A stretch of DNA of 64,000 bases, from positions 1 through 64,000 of the forward strand of contig MSJH02000479.1 in the NCBI GenBank assembly GCA_001931875.2, read 5' to 3'. The notes under the pieces are model-generated. The model ran no database searches. It saw only the letters and a program-made list of their open reading frames with translations, and was not told where the DNA came from. The translations under genes and the position numbers were made by a program. The DNA is from Byssochlamys sp. IMV 00236 (taxonomy: Eukaryota > Ascomycota > Eurotiomycetes > Eurotiales > Thermoascaceae). This document shows positions 35,101 through 46,729 of this stretch, piece after piece (position 1 is the stretch's first letter; every line of letters begins with the position of its first letter).

Positions 35101-35762
35101 AGGAACACCAACAGCCAGCATGATCTGGAACTGGTACTTCATCTTCACCGTCTTCGCGGCGGCCTTGCTCTTGCTGCCGGAGAACTTCGTCCGGTCAACC
35201 TCAACCTCTTGGGTAGGAGCAGCAGGCTGCGCCGGGGCCTCCTCGTCATCCTTGTATCCCTCGAAATTCTTTCCAAACTTCTTGACCTCATCCACCAGCT
35301 TGTCCGCACAAGCCTTGATGGGCATACCGGTACAGTGGAAACCGAGAGGGAAAAGGGCTCTCTTGCCCTCCATGCGGGCGACACCGGTCATGAACTCGAC
35401 CTTACTCGCAGTGAAACTGTGGCCGGCGTGCAGGGTACCGTTCATGTAGGGATAGGCCATAGTACCAAAAAATTTAGGATACTTCTCCCTCAACTCCGCG
35501 GCGGACATGCTCCCCGCAGGAACTTCGGAGAGGGAGGGCGCGTCGACCTCGAAAACTCGGTTCTTCTTCCATTCTTGCTGGTACTTCTTCTCGATGGCGA
35601 TCAGAGTATCTCGCTTTTCGGTCTGTCGCATACATCTGTCAGTTCTATGAAACGGCGGGGTCGGAACGGAGGGGGAGGGGCATCGGGAGCAACATTTTCG
35701 AGCTTGAGGGTTTTACTGGTGCTGCTGCTCGGATCGAGCGCAGCTGCGGCGGCGGCAGCCAT
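32130..35762 (-). CDS. Cytosolic leucyl-tRNA synthetase
   Basis: Five minus-strand exons (35762-35694, 35622-34865, 34786-33047, 32995-32797, 32735-32130) encode 1123 aa, normal for the archaeal/eukaryal cytosolic enzyme. The first intron has a weak GTTGCT donor, but the junction [18 protein letters not shown] matches the family. Motifs: class I HIGH as HAGH ([12 protein letters not shown]), the CP1 editing domain ([15 protein letters not shown]), and KMSKS as [18 protein letters not shown], followed by the anticodon-binding helical domain and the C-terminal extension. It charges tRNA-Leu with leucine in the cytosol and edits misactivated amino acids. The N-terminal Ala-rich MAAAAAAAL shows no clear mitochondrial presequence. 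Confidence 0.96.
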
Positions 35763-36616
35763 GGCTCTCAATCAGTATCTCTGCCGTTCTGCAGGATAGA
35801 AATTCGAGCCGTGAAGGGTATGGTGGCAGTAATGAGGTATACGGTGGGGTTGCGTTCAAGACGAATTCGACGCAGGAACCCAAAAAGACATTGGATGGTG
35901 AGTCAAAACGGTATGCGTAAAGGCGGTGACACTAGCGTATTTATCGGCGAACAGAACGGAATGTCAAAGTACCGACAGGCGGCAAATAGGTGATGTGGTA
36001 CTTCCAATAGCCGTCGCCAATTTCCCCGGTATTGTAACATTCAATACGTAGAGCATCATCGCTTGTGCGCTGTTCAGCCTGGACCAACTTTGATCTATTA
36101 ATGATGATACGTCTTGTCTCATTTATTCCTCTCTATTTTTCCCTGGCTCAATAATACAGAATCAAAATTCTCAGTGCTTATTTTATGATTTTCTTTCCAG
36201 AAAGAAGAAATGGATCTCGTGAGCCCTAGGATTGGTCCGGGATCTCGAAAGAACCAGGCATCTCGAAGGGAATGAAAGTATAGCGCCTTGATTAATTTCA
36301 AAAAGAACAGGTACACTCTTCTTAAATTAATTGTTGTGTTTTCAATGAAATCTTGAATTGTACCTCAGTCAGCTAGAAATATACACGGTCACGTGATACT
36401 CCGCGGCCTACTCATTTCTCCGATGTATCCCAAAAATCAAAGTCCCAAGCTCGGGACGTAGCAACCGAGCCATTCGGGTCCGCTGAACGATCAAGGGACA
36501 ATTATCCTTCTTCATCGTCTACGTCTTTTCTTTTTTCGCTGTTTTATAATTCTCTTTCATCAGTTGTTTCCGTGTTCGCAGGTTGGTGCTGAGACCTGCT
36601 TTTGCATCCGCCCATC
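35763..36616. other. Divergent promoter region of the LeuRS and mrp49 genes
   Basis: About 850 bp shared by two divergent translation genes. No gene or strong motif recognised; a pyrimidine-rich stretch (36520-36560) precedes mrp49. Confidence 0.65.
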
Positions 36617-37500
36617 ATGGTGAACCTTTTCAAGCGGATGCGGAAGTTGAGGAGTGTATGTTTCCCCTCTCCTCTCCTTGTAGCTAGGAATTTTTAATTG
36701 TTGTACTTACTGACGAGGTTTACAGAAGGTAAATAGCTATTCAATCCCCTATATTCGTTGTGGTGGACAATCGAACCCTGGCTTCAGTTGCGGAACGGAA
36801 GCGTTTTGCATGCTTGCTCGATCGATCCGATCCTCCGTGCTGGAGCTCCATTGCAGCTCTTCGATACATAATAATAGTCCTCTCCTTATCTTCTTCGTTG
36901 TACCTAACGTCTCATTCCTTATAGATCCTTCATGTCCGCGTCGGCCCCGGTGCCGCCATCCTCCCCTCCACCAACAACGCATCAAAAGACTTCCCAGCCG
37001 TCACCCGCCTCCACCTGACCTATGCCCGCAAGCTGTACGGCGGCCACCTGGGCGCGCGCCATTTCTGGCGCAACTGCCTCCAGCGCCTCAAGTTCTATAA
37101 CCCCGGCATTCCCATGAGCGTCAAGCAGACCGACGAGCAGAACGGACCCGCAGCCCTGACGATCTACTTCGCAGAGCGAGCGAGCGCCGCAGCGCTGAAA
37201 CACTCCGCCCACATCAAAGACCAATACGCTCCCGCGCCGCAGCCGAATGAGAAGACAGCCATCATCGACACCAAGGATCTCGACTACAAGCAGATCTGGC
37301 AGAAGGTGCAGGAAGCGACGGGCGCGCAGGAAGTGAAGGCCACGCCGGAGGAAGAGGAAGAATTGAAGAAACTCGAGCAGATGCGAATCAAGTCGGAAGA
37401 GGACCGGGCGCGTGTTATTGGTATTCGACAAGCGAAGAAGGATCAGGAGCGTATGCTCCAGGAGGCCAGAGGAGAGGTGGAGAGGTTGAGACAGATGTGA
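36617..37500 (+). CDS. mrp49: Mitochondrial large-subunit ribosomal protein Mrp49 (L51/S25/CI-B8 domain)
   Basis: Best model: exon 1 36617-36655 (MVNLFKRMRKLRS), a 3-nt exon AAG at 36726-36728, and exon 3 36925-37500, giving 205 aa. Intron 1 is 70 nt (GTATGT, TACTGAC branch, TACAG). Intron 2 is 196 nt (GTAAAT, CCTAAC branch, TATAG). A single 269-nt intron would also stay in frame, lacking one Lys. The N-terminal half (ILHVRVGPGAAILP, HLTYARKLYGGHLGARHFW, FYNPGIPMSVKQ, ALTIYF) is the thioredoxin-like L51/S25/CI-B8 domain of mitochondrial ribosomal proteins. The C-terminus is a charged coiled coil. It is expected in the mitochondrial matrix as part of the 54S subunit. Confidence 0.87.
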
Positions 37501-38564
37501 TTTTTTTTTTTTGATCATGTTGGATTATTCGGATTCGAATTTCCCGCTGTTTCGAGTTCCCTCAATCTTTCCCCTTTTTCGCCATCTCGCCTCTTTATCT
37601 ATATCGATATCGTCTTATGGATTCGGCGCCTCCATCTCTCCATCTCGATCCGATTCCCGAATGAACGAATACCATTATGCATCATTTATGCGGGACGTTT
37701 GTTGGGGGGTTGTTGAAAGGAAGAATTCTCGCTTGGGGGAGGAACACAAGCCCTCCTACCAAATGTATTGTAGCATATTATAGCGCTGCTCCCCCGTCGC
37801 TGTTTGATTTATGGAGGGACATTTCCGTCCTCTTTTGTTATGTTTATTGGGGGAACATTGTATCTTACATAGGGTGTCATGGGTGAAATCGTCTTTTCAA
37901 TTGTTTCTTTTTCACTGATATGTGTTTCACTAGAGACTCCCACTAGAAGTTTAGAAACAAGACAAAGAAGCTCCCATCGAAGGGTTTCCCGAAATTTGGT
38001 GCCCAGATACGCGGCAGCAGTTAGGTAAAAAAAGAAGCGCCATAGAACGATAGTCTGGGGGTATAACCTATTACAAAGCGATATATACTTCACGTTATGC
38101 ACACTCGTACCAAGGATATGGAAAATTTTATGAGACAGCAGAAATGTCTGGAGAGAGGTTGCACCCCCAAGAGATAAGAAAATCAGCAGAATAGAGATGG
38201 AGGGGGAATCCGAACCGGGACCTGGCCTGTTTGAGAATATCCTTGCATGGCCAGGATGGGTGGAATGGGAAAAGAGGTCGTACATAAGACACTGAGAACG
38301 AAGTGGTTCAAAATGATATGCTAGCTGCCACTGCCAGCTGCCACTGCCGAAAGTCAAGGAATCGAGGGCACTCGGCCAGTAGTGTGCCAGAAGCAGCAAG
38401 GACTCAAGCAGAAGACCAGCTAACCAGCCGATCAAAATGTAAACGGGGCCCTCTTGCAACACGCCAAATGTGCTATGCTTCGTCCATCGAACCGTCCCAT
38501 TTTTGTTTACCGAAAAAAACGAGGCTCGCCTTGGAACCAGTTTCAAAGTCTCCAAAACTCCGGA
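37501..38564. other. Convergent intergenic region
   Basis: 3' flanks of mrp49 and the TMEM115-like gene. A 248-codon minus-strand open frame (37809-38555) has no motif and poor coding character. The short direct duplication GCTGCCACTGCCA occurs near 38323-38350. Nothing else recognised. Confidence 0.55.
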
Positions 38565-39728
38565 TCAGGAATGGTCAGGGGCGTAGTTAGTCTCCCCTAA
38601 CATGCCCTGTCCAGAAGATACTGTAGCCGTTGCGACTGGAGATGATGTATGCGTCGGAGGACTGGAAACGCCAGATTGTGACTGAGCGCGTGCCGCAGTG
38701 GCTGCCTGCAGTCTCTGGTCAAGAGCCTTGAGAGCCAAAGCTCGTCTTCGCTCCGCCTCCTCTCGCTTGCCCATGCCTCTCGTTCCACCTCTGCCATTGT
38801 TCAGCAGACTGGGAAGACCAGCCTCGCCTCGTGCGAGCACCTGTTCATTGCTAGAAGCAATAGCCTCATCCGAAAACGGGGTGCAGACCTTCACCGACAC
38901 GAGAATGTCGAAGATCTTGTCCGCGACCAGAGAAATCGCTGGCTGGACTGCGTCGGGAAAGAATCCTGCAAACGCAAAAGTCTCACTGGCATCACCCTTG
39001 ATACCAAGACCACTGGTCGAGGTCCCAGAGAGATCTGGCTGGCGCTTGTAGAATCGTAGGTATGTCCAGCTAGTCAACAGTCCGACCCAGGCCAGGACGG
39101 CTGCGGTATCCGTTCCAAAAGCGACTCCGCTGATAGTGTTGAGGAGGAGGAAAAGGGACGGGAAGTGCTTGACGCGCACCTTGATGACGCCTCGGAGGAT
39201 CGTAACCGTATGTTCGGGGACGAGCTGCTTGAAAGCAACCAGGAAGGCTCCTTGAAGCGCTACACCGCCGCAGATGGGGGTCCGACTTAAGCCCAGAGTA
39301 TCAGCCGGAGAACAGTTTGTGGTACATTCGTCATGGGAGAAAAAGTCGTACCCTCTGAGATGATCCCCGTCGAAAGAATCCCATATAAGATACAGCAGCA
39401 CCGTCACCGCGTTCGAAACCAGCGCAACGATGACGATGAACTTGCCGAACTCGCGCGAACCCCAGGCCCGCTCGAGGTATTTCCCACCATAGAAGAGCGT
39501 TGCTGCATTGAGAATGACGGTAAAGATGTTCTGCTCGACGAAAGTAGCCGTGAGGAGAGTCCAAGGATAGAAGATGAACCGTGCCGGTATAAGTGTCAGG
39601 TATGGGACACTAGGCGTCGAGGTGAGGCCGAGCTGGCGCCATCTTGCGATGTTGTACAGGAAGGAAAGGGCGAGGACACTGATTAGCAGGGTGCGCGTGG
39701 CAGGCGGGAGGTTGACTCGAAAGGCCAT
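38565..39728 (-). CDS. TMEM115/PL6-type rhomboid-like Golgi membrane protein
   Basis: Uninterrupted frame of 387 codons. The N-terminal 240 residues contain several membrane spans (LLISVLALSFLYNIA, IFTVILNAATLFYG, GKFIVIVALVSNAVTVLLYL, LLNTISGVAFGTDTAAVLAWVGLLT) with PWTLLTATFVEQN, YGGKYLERAWGSREF and LVAFKQLVPEHTVT. These are the conserved blocks of the TMEM115 (DUF1751) family. The C-terminal 140 residues are cytosolic and Ser/Thr-rich. Rhomboid catalytic Ser/His are not apparent, so it is a rhomboid-like pseudoprotease fold by family knowledge. Human TMEM115 acts in Golgi-to-ER retrograde traffic. A 66-nt segment (39351-39286) has GT..AG ends, and its removal leaves the frame open. It codes 22 residues that seem to interrupt the family block before TPICGGV, so it may be an intron. 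Confidence 0.9.
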   Translation of the reverse strand: MAFRVNLPPATRTLLISVLALSFLYNIARWRQLGLTSTPSVPYLTLIPARFIFYPWTLLTATFVEQNIFTVILNAATLFYGGKYLERAWGSREFGKFIVIVALVSNAVTVLLYLIWDSFDGDHLRGYDFFSHDECTTNCSPADTLGLSRTPICGGVALQGAFLVAFKQLVPEHTVTILRGVIKVRVKHFPSLFLLLNTISGVAFGTDTAAVLAWVGLLTSWTYLRFYKRQPDLSGTSTSGLGIKGDASETFAFAGFFPDAVQPAISLVADKIFDILVSVKVCTPFSDEAIASSNEQVLARGEAGLPSLLNNGRGGTRGMGKREEAERRRALALKALDQRLQAATAARAQSQSGVSSPPTHTSSPVATATVSSGQGMLGETNYAPDHS

Positions 39729-42170
39729 CTTTGCAGAGGTGTATTGCTACCCTCGCGGCTGGGAAGCGTTCTGCCGCGAGTTGTCACAGAGAGGAGGCTC
39801 AGCTTGTGCGGGAAAAGGTGGTGGATCGGATGGTGGTGGTGTTTCTCTCCGCCCCAAACGGAAGCCAATCCTCTTGGGGGATGCGGCGAAGCTTGAGGTC
39901 TTGTGCTTCTTCCGCTTCAGATCTGTTTGACTGCTAGATAAGTAAGCCCATTCCGGTAAGATAACTAACTAACTTAAGAGAATTAAATGAAATGCTAGTT
40001 ACTGAGAGAATCATTAACATTCAGATTCGCCTTGCGTAATTGGATGAACAGATGATCGTCAGTTAGTGTTGCCTAAGCACCTTCGGATGGTAGATCGGAC
40101 GTTTTTATGCCAGCAACTCGGGAAAATACACATCTATCTATCTGCCCTATAGCAGCAGTAAACTACAGATACAGCTATCAGATATCTTTGTCGAATTCAA
40201 TACAAATGATCTATTCAAACTCTTAGATTTTGATGCAATTCTATGTCTGTACTACACGGTTCGACACCCTCTCCATCGCCCAATTGGGTTTGACACTAGA
40301 AAAAGGAGAAGCACACGAGCAGTGGGTTCAGACTCACTGCATCGAATATAAAACAGTCGAGATATCGTGAATGGAAATAACACCTCCAATGTCTACAGTT
40401 CGCTCCTCTCAGTGAATAATGGATTGGGATACTTCCAAGGCATCATACGTATGCATCATGGCATTATTACACGAGCCAGGTATCTGTACCACGGGAAGCA
40501 GCCGGGGCCAGAAACTTCATAACCCTATCCAGCGGATCATGATCCACAGAAGCCAAAGTCCCGAATCTCGCACCGAGTCAAGTCTTTAATGACAGAGTTG
40601 AACGATCTCTCGACCGGTAGACTGACTGTCTAGAACCAGACGATTTACCCCAGTCCTTTTGAGTCGATGAATTTATCCCATCGAGCTTAAATTCTCCGCA
40701 GACCCAAGGGAACAGTCGTAGTTAGTAGTGGTTTAGAGAACCAAAGATTCGCCGATGCGTCTCTGAAACAGCGTGGCCGAGTTAGTTAGCGTAGGCACAG
40801 TGCATACCTAGGTAGTTATCTACGATCACCCCAACAGCGTGCTTTGACCGGGAGTTCAACCGCCGGTAGGAACCGTCACACCCGCATAGAAAGTGACCAT
40901 GATGAGATGTATCTCTGTAGCCGTATTATATTATGTATATATATATATCTGCGACGATAGTGATGATCCCTCAGCTACTGGGATTGTGCGCAGGAAACGC
41001 AGAGATAGATCATCTAAGACGGCCTCAGGCATCACTGTAGGAAGCGTCGATCGACCCATGGGACGATCTGCTGGGTCGCTGCGAATTCAATAATAATAAT
41101 CCTGTATGGTATTATTGCAGTATTGCAGTATTGCAGTACGCACCGTGTACGGGCGGGCATCAGGATTGACGGCGGAGATGGAGGTCGCATGGTCACATGG
41201 TAGGTAATGTGCGGTATGGTATGGTCACAGTGACAACCGTTGCGGCCAACTCTCCGAACTTTTAGCCCAGGAGATCCGCCACCGCGTTCTCTTCGTGATG
41301 CAGAGGAAGCCTTTTTTTTGTTTGTGCTCACAGTGTGCCGTGTTCCAACTGGCGTCTATCGAAACAGGAATCAGAGTACTTCATCCCATCTCATCTCCCT
41401 GCGGACTGGATGCTCGAACAGGCCAAGGCGAGAGAAGAGAACAGACAGCTCCAGGGTTCAAGGTTCTGGATGCGTGGGAGGCTTAACTAGGCAGACAAGC
41501 GCCCTGGACGATCATTTGCAAACAACCGACGGGCAAACGCTCCTTAGGTATACGCTACACGCCACAGGACCCGCCAGGTCTGGAGAATTGTTAAGTTATT
41601 GTTAGCGACTAACTACTGTTAGAGTGCTAGCCTGCCCGGGAACTCTGCGCTCGCTGCTAGCGGGTCTGGCATCTCAAGCTACACCCTGGCGTCGATTTCG
41701 TTCCGTCCCGTTGTCCATCTCTTCCCTTCGAGCAGTTTTGTATCTTCGCTCTCCAGCTTCTCCCACCTCTTCGTCAGCCGCCAATAGGAGCTGCCGCGGC
41801 TTTCCCGGTCTCCTCGTCTCCCAGCTCGAGGTTCTCTCACTGCCCGTTGCATCTTTCCCGCAGCCTCCCCTGGTCGTCCCGCATTCCCTGGTCCCGCGCG
41901 CCATCTAAAAAAGCTCCTGCGAAGGAACAGAACCACTTTTCACTCACGGCGCTTCTCTCTGTGGATCGACGACTGGTCTTCCTTTCTCTCTCACTTTCTC
42001 TTCCTCTTGTCTGTCCTCTTTGCCTTCGCGAATCTCTGTGTGTGCGCACTTCTCCGCCCTCTACAGATCGGTGATCAGATCTTGAACCAGCTCCAGCCGG
42101 TCTGTCAGCTCTTTTAGCCTGGGGCATGTTGGCGACCTCTCCGTCTTAACCTGCCGTCACACATGTAACC
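39729..42170. other. Long divergent intergenic region, 2.4 kb
   Basis: No gene supported. The right end (41690-42070) is pyrimidine-rich and probably the long 5' leader of the LisH-WD40 gene. It contains a 94-codon open frame at 41624-41908 without recognisable features. Microsatellites include (AT)n near 40936-40948 and (TAA)n near 41090. Confidence 0.6.
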
Positions 42171-44419
42171 ATGGCCTCCCCTGACATTACATCGCACCAT
42201 GTCAACTATCTGATATGGAGGTGAGTCTTCCCCGGTCTCTTGCGTCTCCGCGATTCGAAAAAGGAAAAGTTGTTTCCTGGATTGTGTTGCGCCATGAAAC
42301 TGGTCGCAAGACCGGCACAAGTGGGATAATCACTGACTTGGTTCAATCTGTCCGGAACAAAACAGATATCTACAGGAATCAGGTTCGTCTTGAATTCTTT
42401 TTTTTTCCTACTCTCTCCCGAAAGCGTCGTGTCCAGGAGTGCGCACTTGCGGAGAGATGCTTGACTGCGAATTTGTAGCCCCTCTAACTGGAATCCTACT
42501 AGGTCATGGCGAAGCGGCGGTGATGCTCCAGCGTGCCTGGAATCCCGATCCGCAGGCGTTGCCCTTTGCGCCGTATATTAAGACGCATGCACTGGTGACG
42601 CTGGTCCAGAAGGGCCTGCAGTACCATGAGATCGAACAGTCGCTCGACCAGGCACGTCCCGAAGGCAACTGCGCTGCTGTTGCTGCTGTTTCGTGTGGAG
42701 AGCAGGATCCTAACAGAGCTCTACAGGATGGGAACCCGGTCCCTTTAACCCCCTCCAAGTACTTTTTCGGCCCAATCCCGCTCGACGCGGAGAAACTGAA
42801 GCCTGGCGTTGACCGCGGCGAGGCGGGTGATGGTCTCGGCACAGACCAAGCGCCTGCTTCGCCTGCAAGTAAGGCCGGCGTGACCAACGGCCATGCGACG
42901 GCCGAGGCAGCAGCAGGCCCGGTTACTGGCGGAAAGAAGACTCGCACAGCTACGGTCAATGGCGACGAGAGCGCCATGGACATCGACTCGAACGGAGTCG
43001 CCCACGAACGGGCAGCCAGGTCTCAGTCGCCGGCAGAGCTTGTCGTCGATGCCGACGGAGACGTGGGCATGGGCATGGGCATGGTAGGGCCGGTGGGTGC
43101 GCCGTCAGAGGCCCAGGATCAGGAACCAGCCCCGGCGCCGACTTTCACCCTGACGACCGGCCAGAGCGTTGGCGTCCAGATCAGCCCCGCCAAGGCCGCC
43201 GACCTCAGCCCCGACACCGCCGTGCTGGATGTGGCTGGTGACCTGCACGTGACCCGCTGTCTGTGGCGCCCCCGTGACTCCACGGTCGTTGCGACTGCCG
43301 GCGAGGCCTTCTGCAGCCTGTGGAAGCTGTCGGGCCAGCGCGCCTCGACCCAGGAGAAGCTCGTGGAGAGTACGGGCGATAGCAGGTGTGTTTCCGCCAT
43401 CGCGTGGGATCCGACCGGCCAGAAGCTGGCCGTGGCCACCTACAATGACCTGCGCGGCTCCATTACCATGTATAACGCCGACGGAGAGATAGTGGACATG
43501 CTCCCCGACGTGCCCCGAATGATCACCGGTCTGCACTGGGCAGACAATGGAGCGCACATGGTCGTCGTGGCATCCGACAGCCGCGTTTCGGAATTGGCCT
43601 TATGGGACGCTTCGGTTCGAGCGGAGGAGTTTCCACCCCCACAGGTCATCGACGGCTCCATCTACGATCTGGTCTGGTCGGGCGATAACCAGGTCTACGC
43701 TTGCGGAGATGGCTCAGCTTTTCAATGCGATGTCAACTCGAGCGTTCAACTCGCCAAGACGTTTTCCTCTGGCGGAACCGACACGGCTTGGACGTTTATT
43801 CGATGCGCCAAGACCGCAGCGTCACCCGTTGTAGTGACGGCCTCGTCCGCCTCAGCCAGTATCTGGGTTCCCGCGTATGATATTCGACTTGATGCTGCAC
43901 ACGACGGAGATATTACCGCCATAGAGCTGCGACCTCGCCCGTCGTCCCTGGAGATCCAGCAAAACTCCCCCATCATGCTTGCCTCGTCTTCCACGGACGA
44001 TACTGTCAAACTCTGGAATGTCGATATCGAATCCAAGGAGATCAGTTGCCTTCACCGGCTATACCTGGGTCCATCTATTCCCGCTCTGATCTCCACGTTC
44101 TCCCCAGACGGCTACGCGATTGCTGCTGCCAGCAAACACAAACTCTTCATTTGGAACGCTGAGCGGGGTGGTGTCCCAATGGCGACCTGGACCGTCCCAG
44201 GTTCTGAGGACACGAAGATGGAAAACCCTGACGAGCCTGTCAACGGACAGAATGGATCTTCAGATGCAATGCCCGACAGATCTCTGTCCTGGGACACAGA
44301 CGGCAAGAAACTCGCCTTTGGTTTTGGAAAGCAGGTGCGTTTACTTCTTCATGCGCGAACGGCTAGATATTATGGCTAACGTGGATATATAGATGGCGAT
44401 CGTCAACTTCCAGCGCTGA
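42171..44419 (+). CDS. LisH-WD40 repeat protein, Sif2/TBL1-like (Set3/HDAC complex)
   Basis: Four exons: 42171-42220, a 17-nt micro-exon 42366-42382, 42503-44334, and 44393-44419; 641 aa. The first three exons build the LisH motif (HHVNYLIWRYLQESGHGEAA), whose continuity confirms the micro-exon. A disordered Ala/Gly/Pro-rich linker (about 60-250, with a GMGMGM run) is followed by a WD40 propeller (about 260-635; for example SVWDP-like AIAWDPTGQKLAVATYND and SSSTDDTVKLWNVDIESK). Architecture and C-terminal end match yeast Sif2 and metazoan TBL1, nuclear scaffold subunits of the Set3/SMRT histone-deacetylase complexes. A related LisH-WD40 protein cannot be fully excluded. Confidence 0.88.
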
Positions 44420-45026
44420 GTTTCTCCCTAGACACGATACGATATCGATATGCCCTACTTGGATTTGGCGGCCCACAGAGAGCCACGTGTACAGAGAACT
44501 TAGCTTTGTTGCACTGTTTGTGCTTCAGTGGCATTAGAGGAGCAGGAGACGCGCCGGCGTCTGGGGGGATTTCTAGTGTCAAAGCCGCGGACTTGCAAGA
44601 TTTTCAGGCCCTCACGGGTCTCAGCAGAGTCCTCACCGGGGACTATACGCCATCCTGCTTTTTATCGCACACTCAGTGGGTTTCGGTCAGGTCGACTTTT
44701 CTTTTTGGGATGATACCACTTTACCGGTTTTCTTTTGCGCTTGCACTTGGAGTAACACCTGGGCGGCGCTCCAGGATACGCGCTGGGTGCAAGGGAACGG
44801 GGAGCAGGATGGTATGGTGAATGGGGTATACTCTTTTTTCTTTGGGCATTTCTGAGCAGGCGTGACGTGAAACACTTGCCTTCTGGTTTTATTTTTTCCG
44901 CCTTTCCGCGGCTGGTCACCGGTTTTCAAAAATCCAAGGCGTCAGATTTCGTTTGATTCGAACCTCTTCTTAGGGAGGGCCGCTAGTTGATTGATGGTCA
45001 GGCTCTGCTTCATTTTGTCTATGGGA
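44420..45026. other. Convergent intergenic region
   Basis: 3' flanks of the LisH-WD40 gene and the coiled-coil gene. No gene recognised. Confidence 0.6.
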
Positions 45027-45998
45027 TCAATCTGCCTGGCTCTCGCGGCCCGGTTGACTAGTGGTGGAGCTATCATCTGTTGTGGATGAGTCGTTTTGTC
45101 TTTGCCGGCGTTGGTCTCTCCTTGCCTGACGTCTCCGGGCCCGGACATGAAATCCTTCCTCGATGTCTTTCCAACCTCGCATCCACGCAGTGATTCCGTC
45201 GATGAGCGTGTCGGTATCGTTTTCGTTGTCGCCAATATTATGGGCATGCTTTTTTCGCTTCCACGGACTCTTCTTGGAGCTCTTATTGCCGGCATCCTGA
45301 GCTTCCTTCGCTGCACGTTCTCTTTGCCATCGCCCGACCCAACTCTCCAGTCCACGGACTGTGCCTCTGAGGCCTTCTAGCTCGATCGTATCTTCGAGGA
45401 TGTCTGAATGTCTTTGGGGTGTTAGCGGCGGGATGGAGAAGGGAAGGAAGGTGTCTGCTTACAGATTCTGGATCTCATCCTCGAGGTGGAGTATTCTCTG
45501 GGCTAGACCCTCGCATTTCTGGATGAAGAGACCGTGCAGATGGCGGGACTCCGTTCGACGCTGCTGTAGCTGGGCATTGACGGCCGTCAACTCCTTCAGC
45601 AAGGCTTCAAGCTGGCGGTGGCTGCTGTCGACAGCGGGGTCCACACCAGGGCGTGCAGCTGAGTTGTTGCTCGCTCGTGAGCCAACCGCTGGAGTGGACG
45701 GGCTGGAGTGTGAGCTTCGCGGTCGATGCCGAGCAATCTCCCGCGTCAGCTCATGGCGTGGATCGAGGAGGGATTCGAGAGTGTCGAGGCAGTTTCCGAT
45801 GGTGCCGGAATCATGTTCGGAGATGTCGTTGCGCTTTGCTGCCAACAGAGCTAGTCTGTTGAGACGGTCGCCAAGTGTCTTTTCCCGGCTGTCTTGACCG
45901 GATAGTTGATGGCGGTTCTCGGATGGATCAAGGTCGATAGCAGAATCCGCAAAGGATGGCGTAAGACGATGCCGGCGGTGGTCGAGTGAGGATCCCAT
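45027..45998 (-). CDS. Conserved-looking coiled-coil protein of unknown function
   Basis: Exons 45998-45463 and 45411-45027 (minus strand) encode 306 aa. The 51-nt intron uses a GTAAGC donor and a CAAAG acceptor. This acceptor, rather than the ATTCAG 8 nt further in, gives a continuous helical reading (DEIQNLHSDILEDTIELEGL). The N-terminal third is polar. Residues about 118-215 are strongly heptad-like (LEALLKELTAVNAQLQQRR, GLAQRILHLEDEI), and the C-terminal part is very basic (SKKSPWKRKKHAHN, RARRRQARRDQRRQRQ). No membrane span or signal peptide. I do not recognise the family. It is divergent from the trpE-type gene. Confidence 0.75.
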
Positions 45999-46729
45999 CG
46001 CAGCTAGCCCTCTGGACCTGTATGCAGTATTGTAAGAAACGCAGCAGCGGATGTGGCCGCAGCAGCACAGCCTGTCTTGGTCTTCTATGTAGTTATGTGT
46101 GCTCTACTACAGAATCAAATAATTTTCCCTCCCTTAGCTCGATCTGTTCGTCGTCCCAAGAAGCCGGTGCAGAGCTAGCGATCACGCGGTGTGGATGATC
46201 GGCTCTGTTGGACGAACCAGCCGAGGTAGTGATAGCTAGCAGAAGGCGGAAGTAATAATAATAATCACCTTCTCACCGCATTGTTGCTGCAGAGTGACTT
46301 GGGAATGGTTCGTTAAGTTAGTTACTTGTTCTTCTGCCGATTCACTAAGTAGTAATTATTATTACCACGCTAGACTGTTTATGGATCTGTGCAAGGAGTC
46401 ACGCCGTGATGAGGATGACAAGAGAATAATAATAATAATCATCTGGAGTAACATAACAAGGATCAAGGCAATTGACATCTAACAACCTTTTATTTATTCT
46501 CCTCTGCAGTATCTATCCTCTCTCTCTCTCTCTCTTTTCCAGCTGTCCTGATAGAGGCTGTCACCATTAAGAGTACTTCTCCAACGCTCCGGGAACCCCG
46601 CCGCCGAAAATAATTGATTCCCGCCCGCCTTTTCCTCCGAGCCCATCTTACCCCATCCTTTCAACTCGATTTGAGGAGGGAAACGCCTTGCAGCGATCCT
46701 GTCGCTGATACAGCCCGCGCACAGCAGCC
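45999..46729. other. Divergent promoter region of the coiled-coil and trpE genes
   Basis: About 730 bp with (TAA)n-type tracts at 46250-46265 and 46427-46440 and a (TC)n microsatellite at 46517-46534. A possible CpcA site is listed separately. Confidence 0.6.
46396..46402 (-). promoter_or_regulatory. Possible CpcA/Gcn4 site upstream of trpE
   Basis: On the minus strand the sequence reads GTGACTC, containing the TGACTC core of the TGASTCA element bound by CpcA/Gcn4, about 330 bp before the trpE ATG. Cross-pathway control of tryptophan genes is established in Aspergillus, but one near-consensus hit is weak evidence. Confidence 0.3.

Noticed and set aside
37809..38555. 248-codon minus-strand open frame
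   Set aside because: No recognisable domain, poor coding character, and located in the 3' flank of two convergent genes.
41624..41908. 94-codon open frame upstream of the LisH-WD40 gene
   Set aside because: Lies in a C/T-rich leader; Ser/Pro/Leu-rich composition follows from base bias. An upstream ORF role is possible but unsupported.
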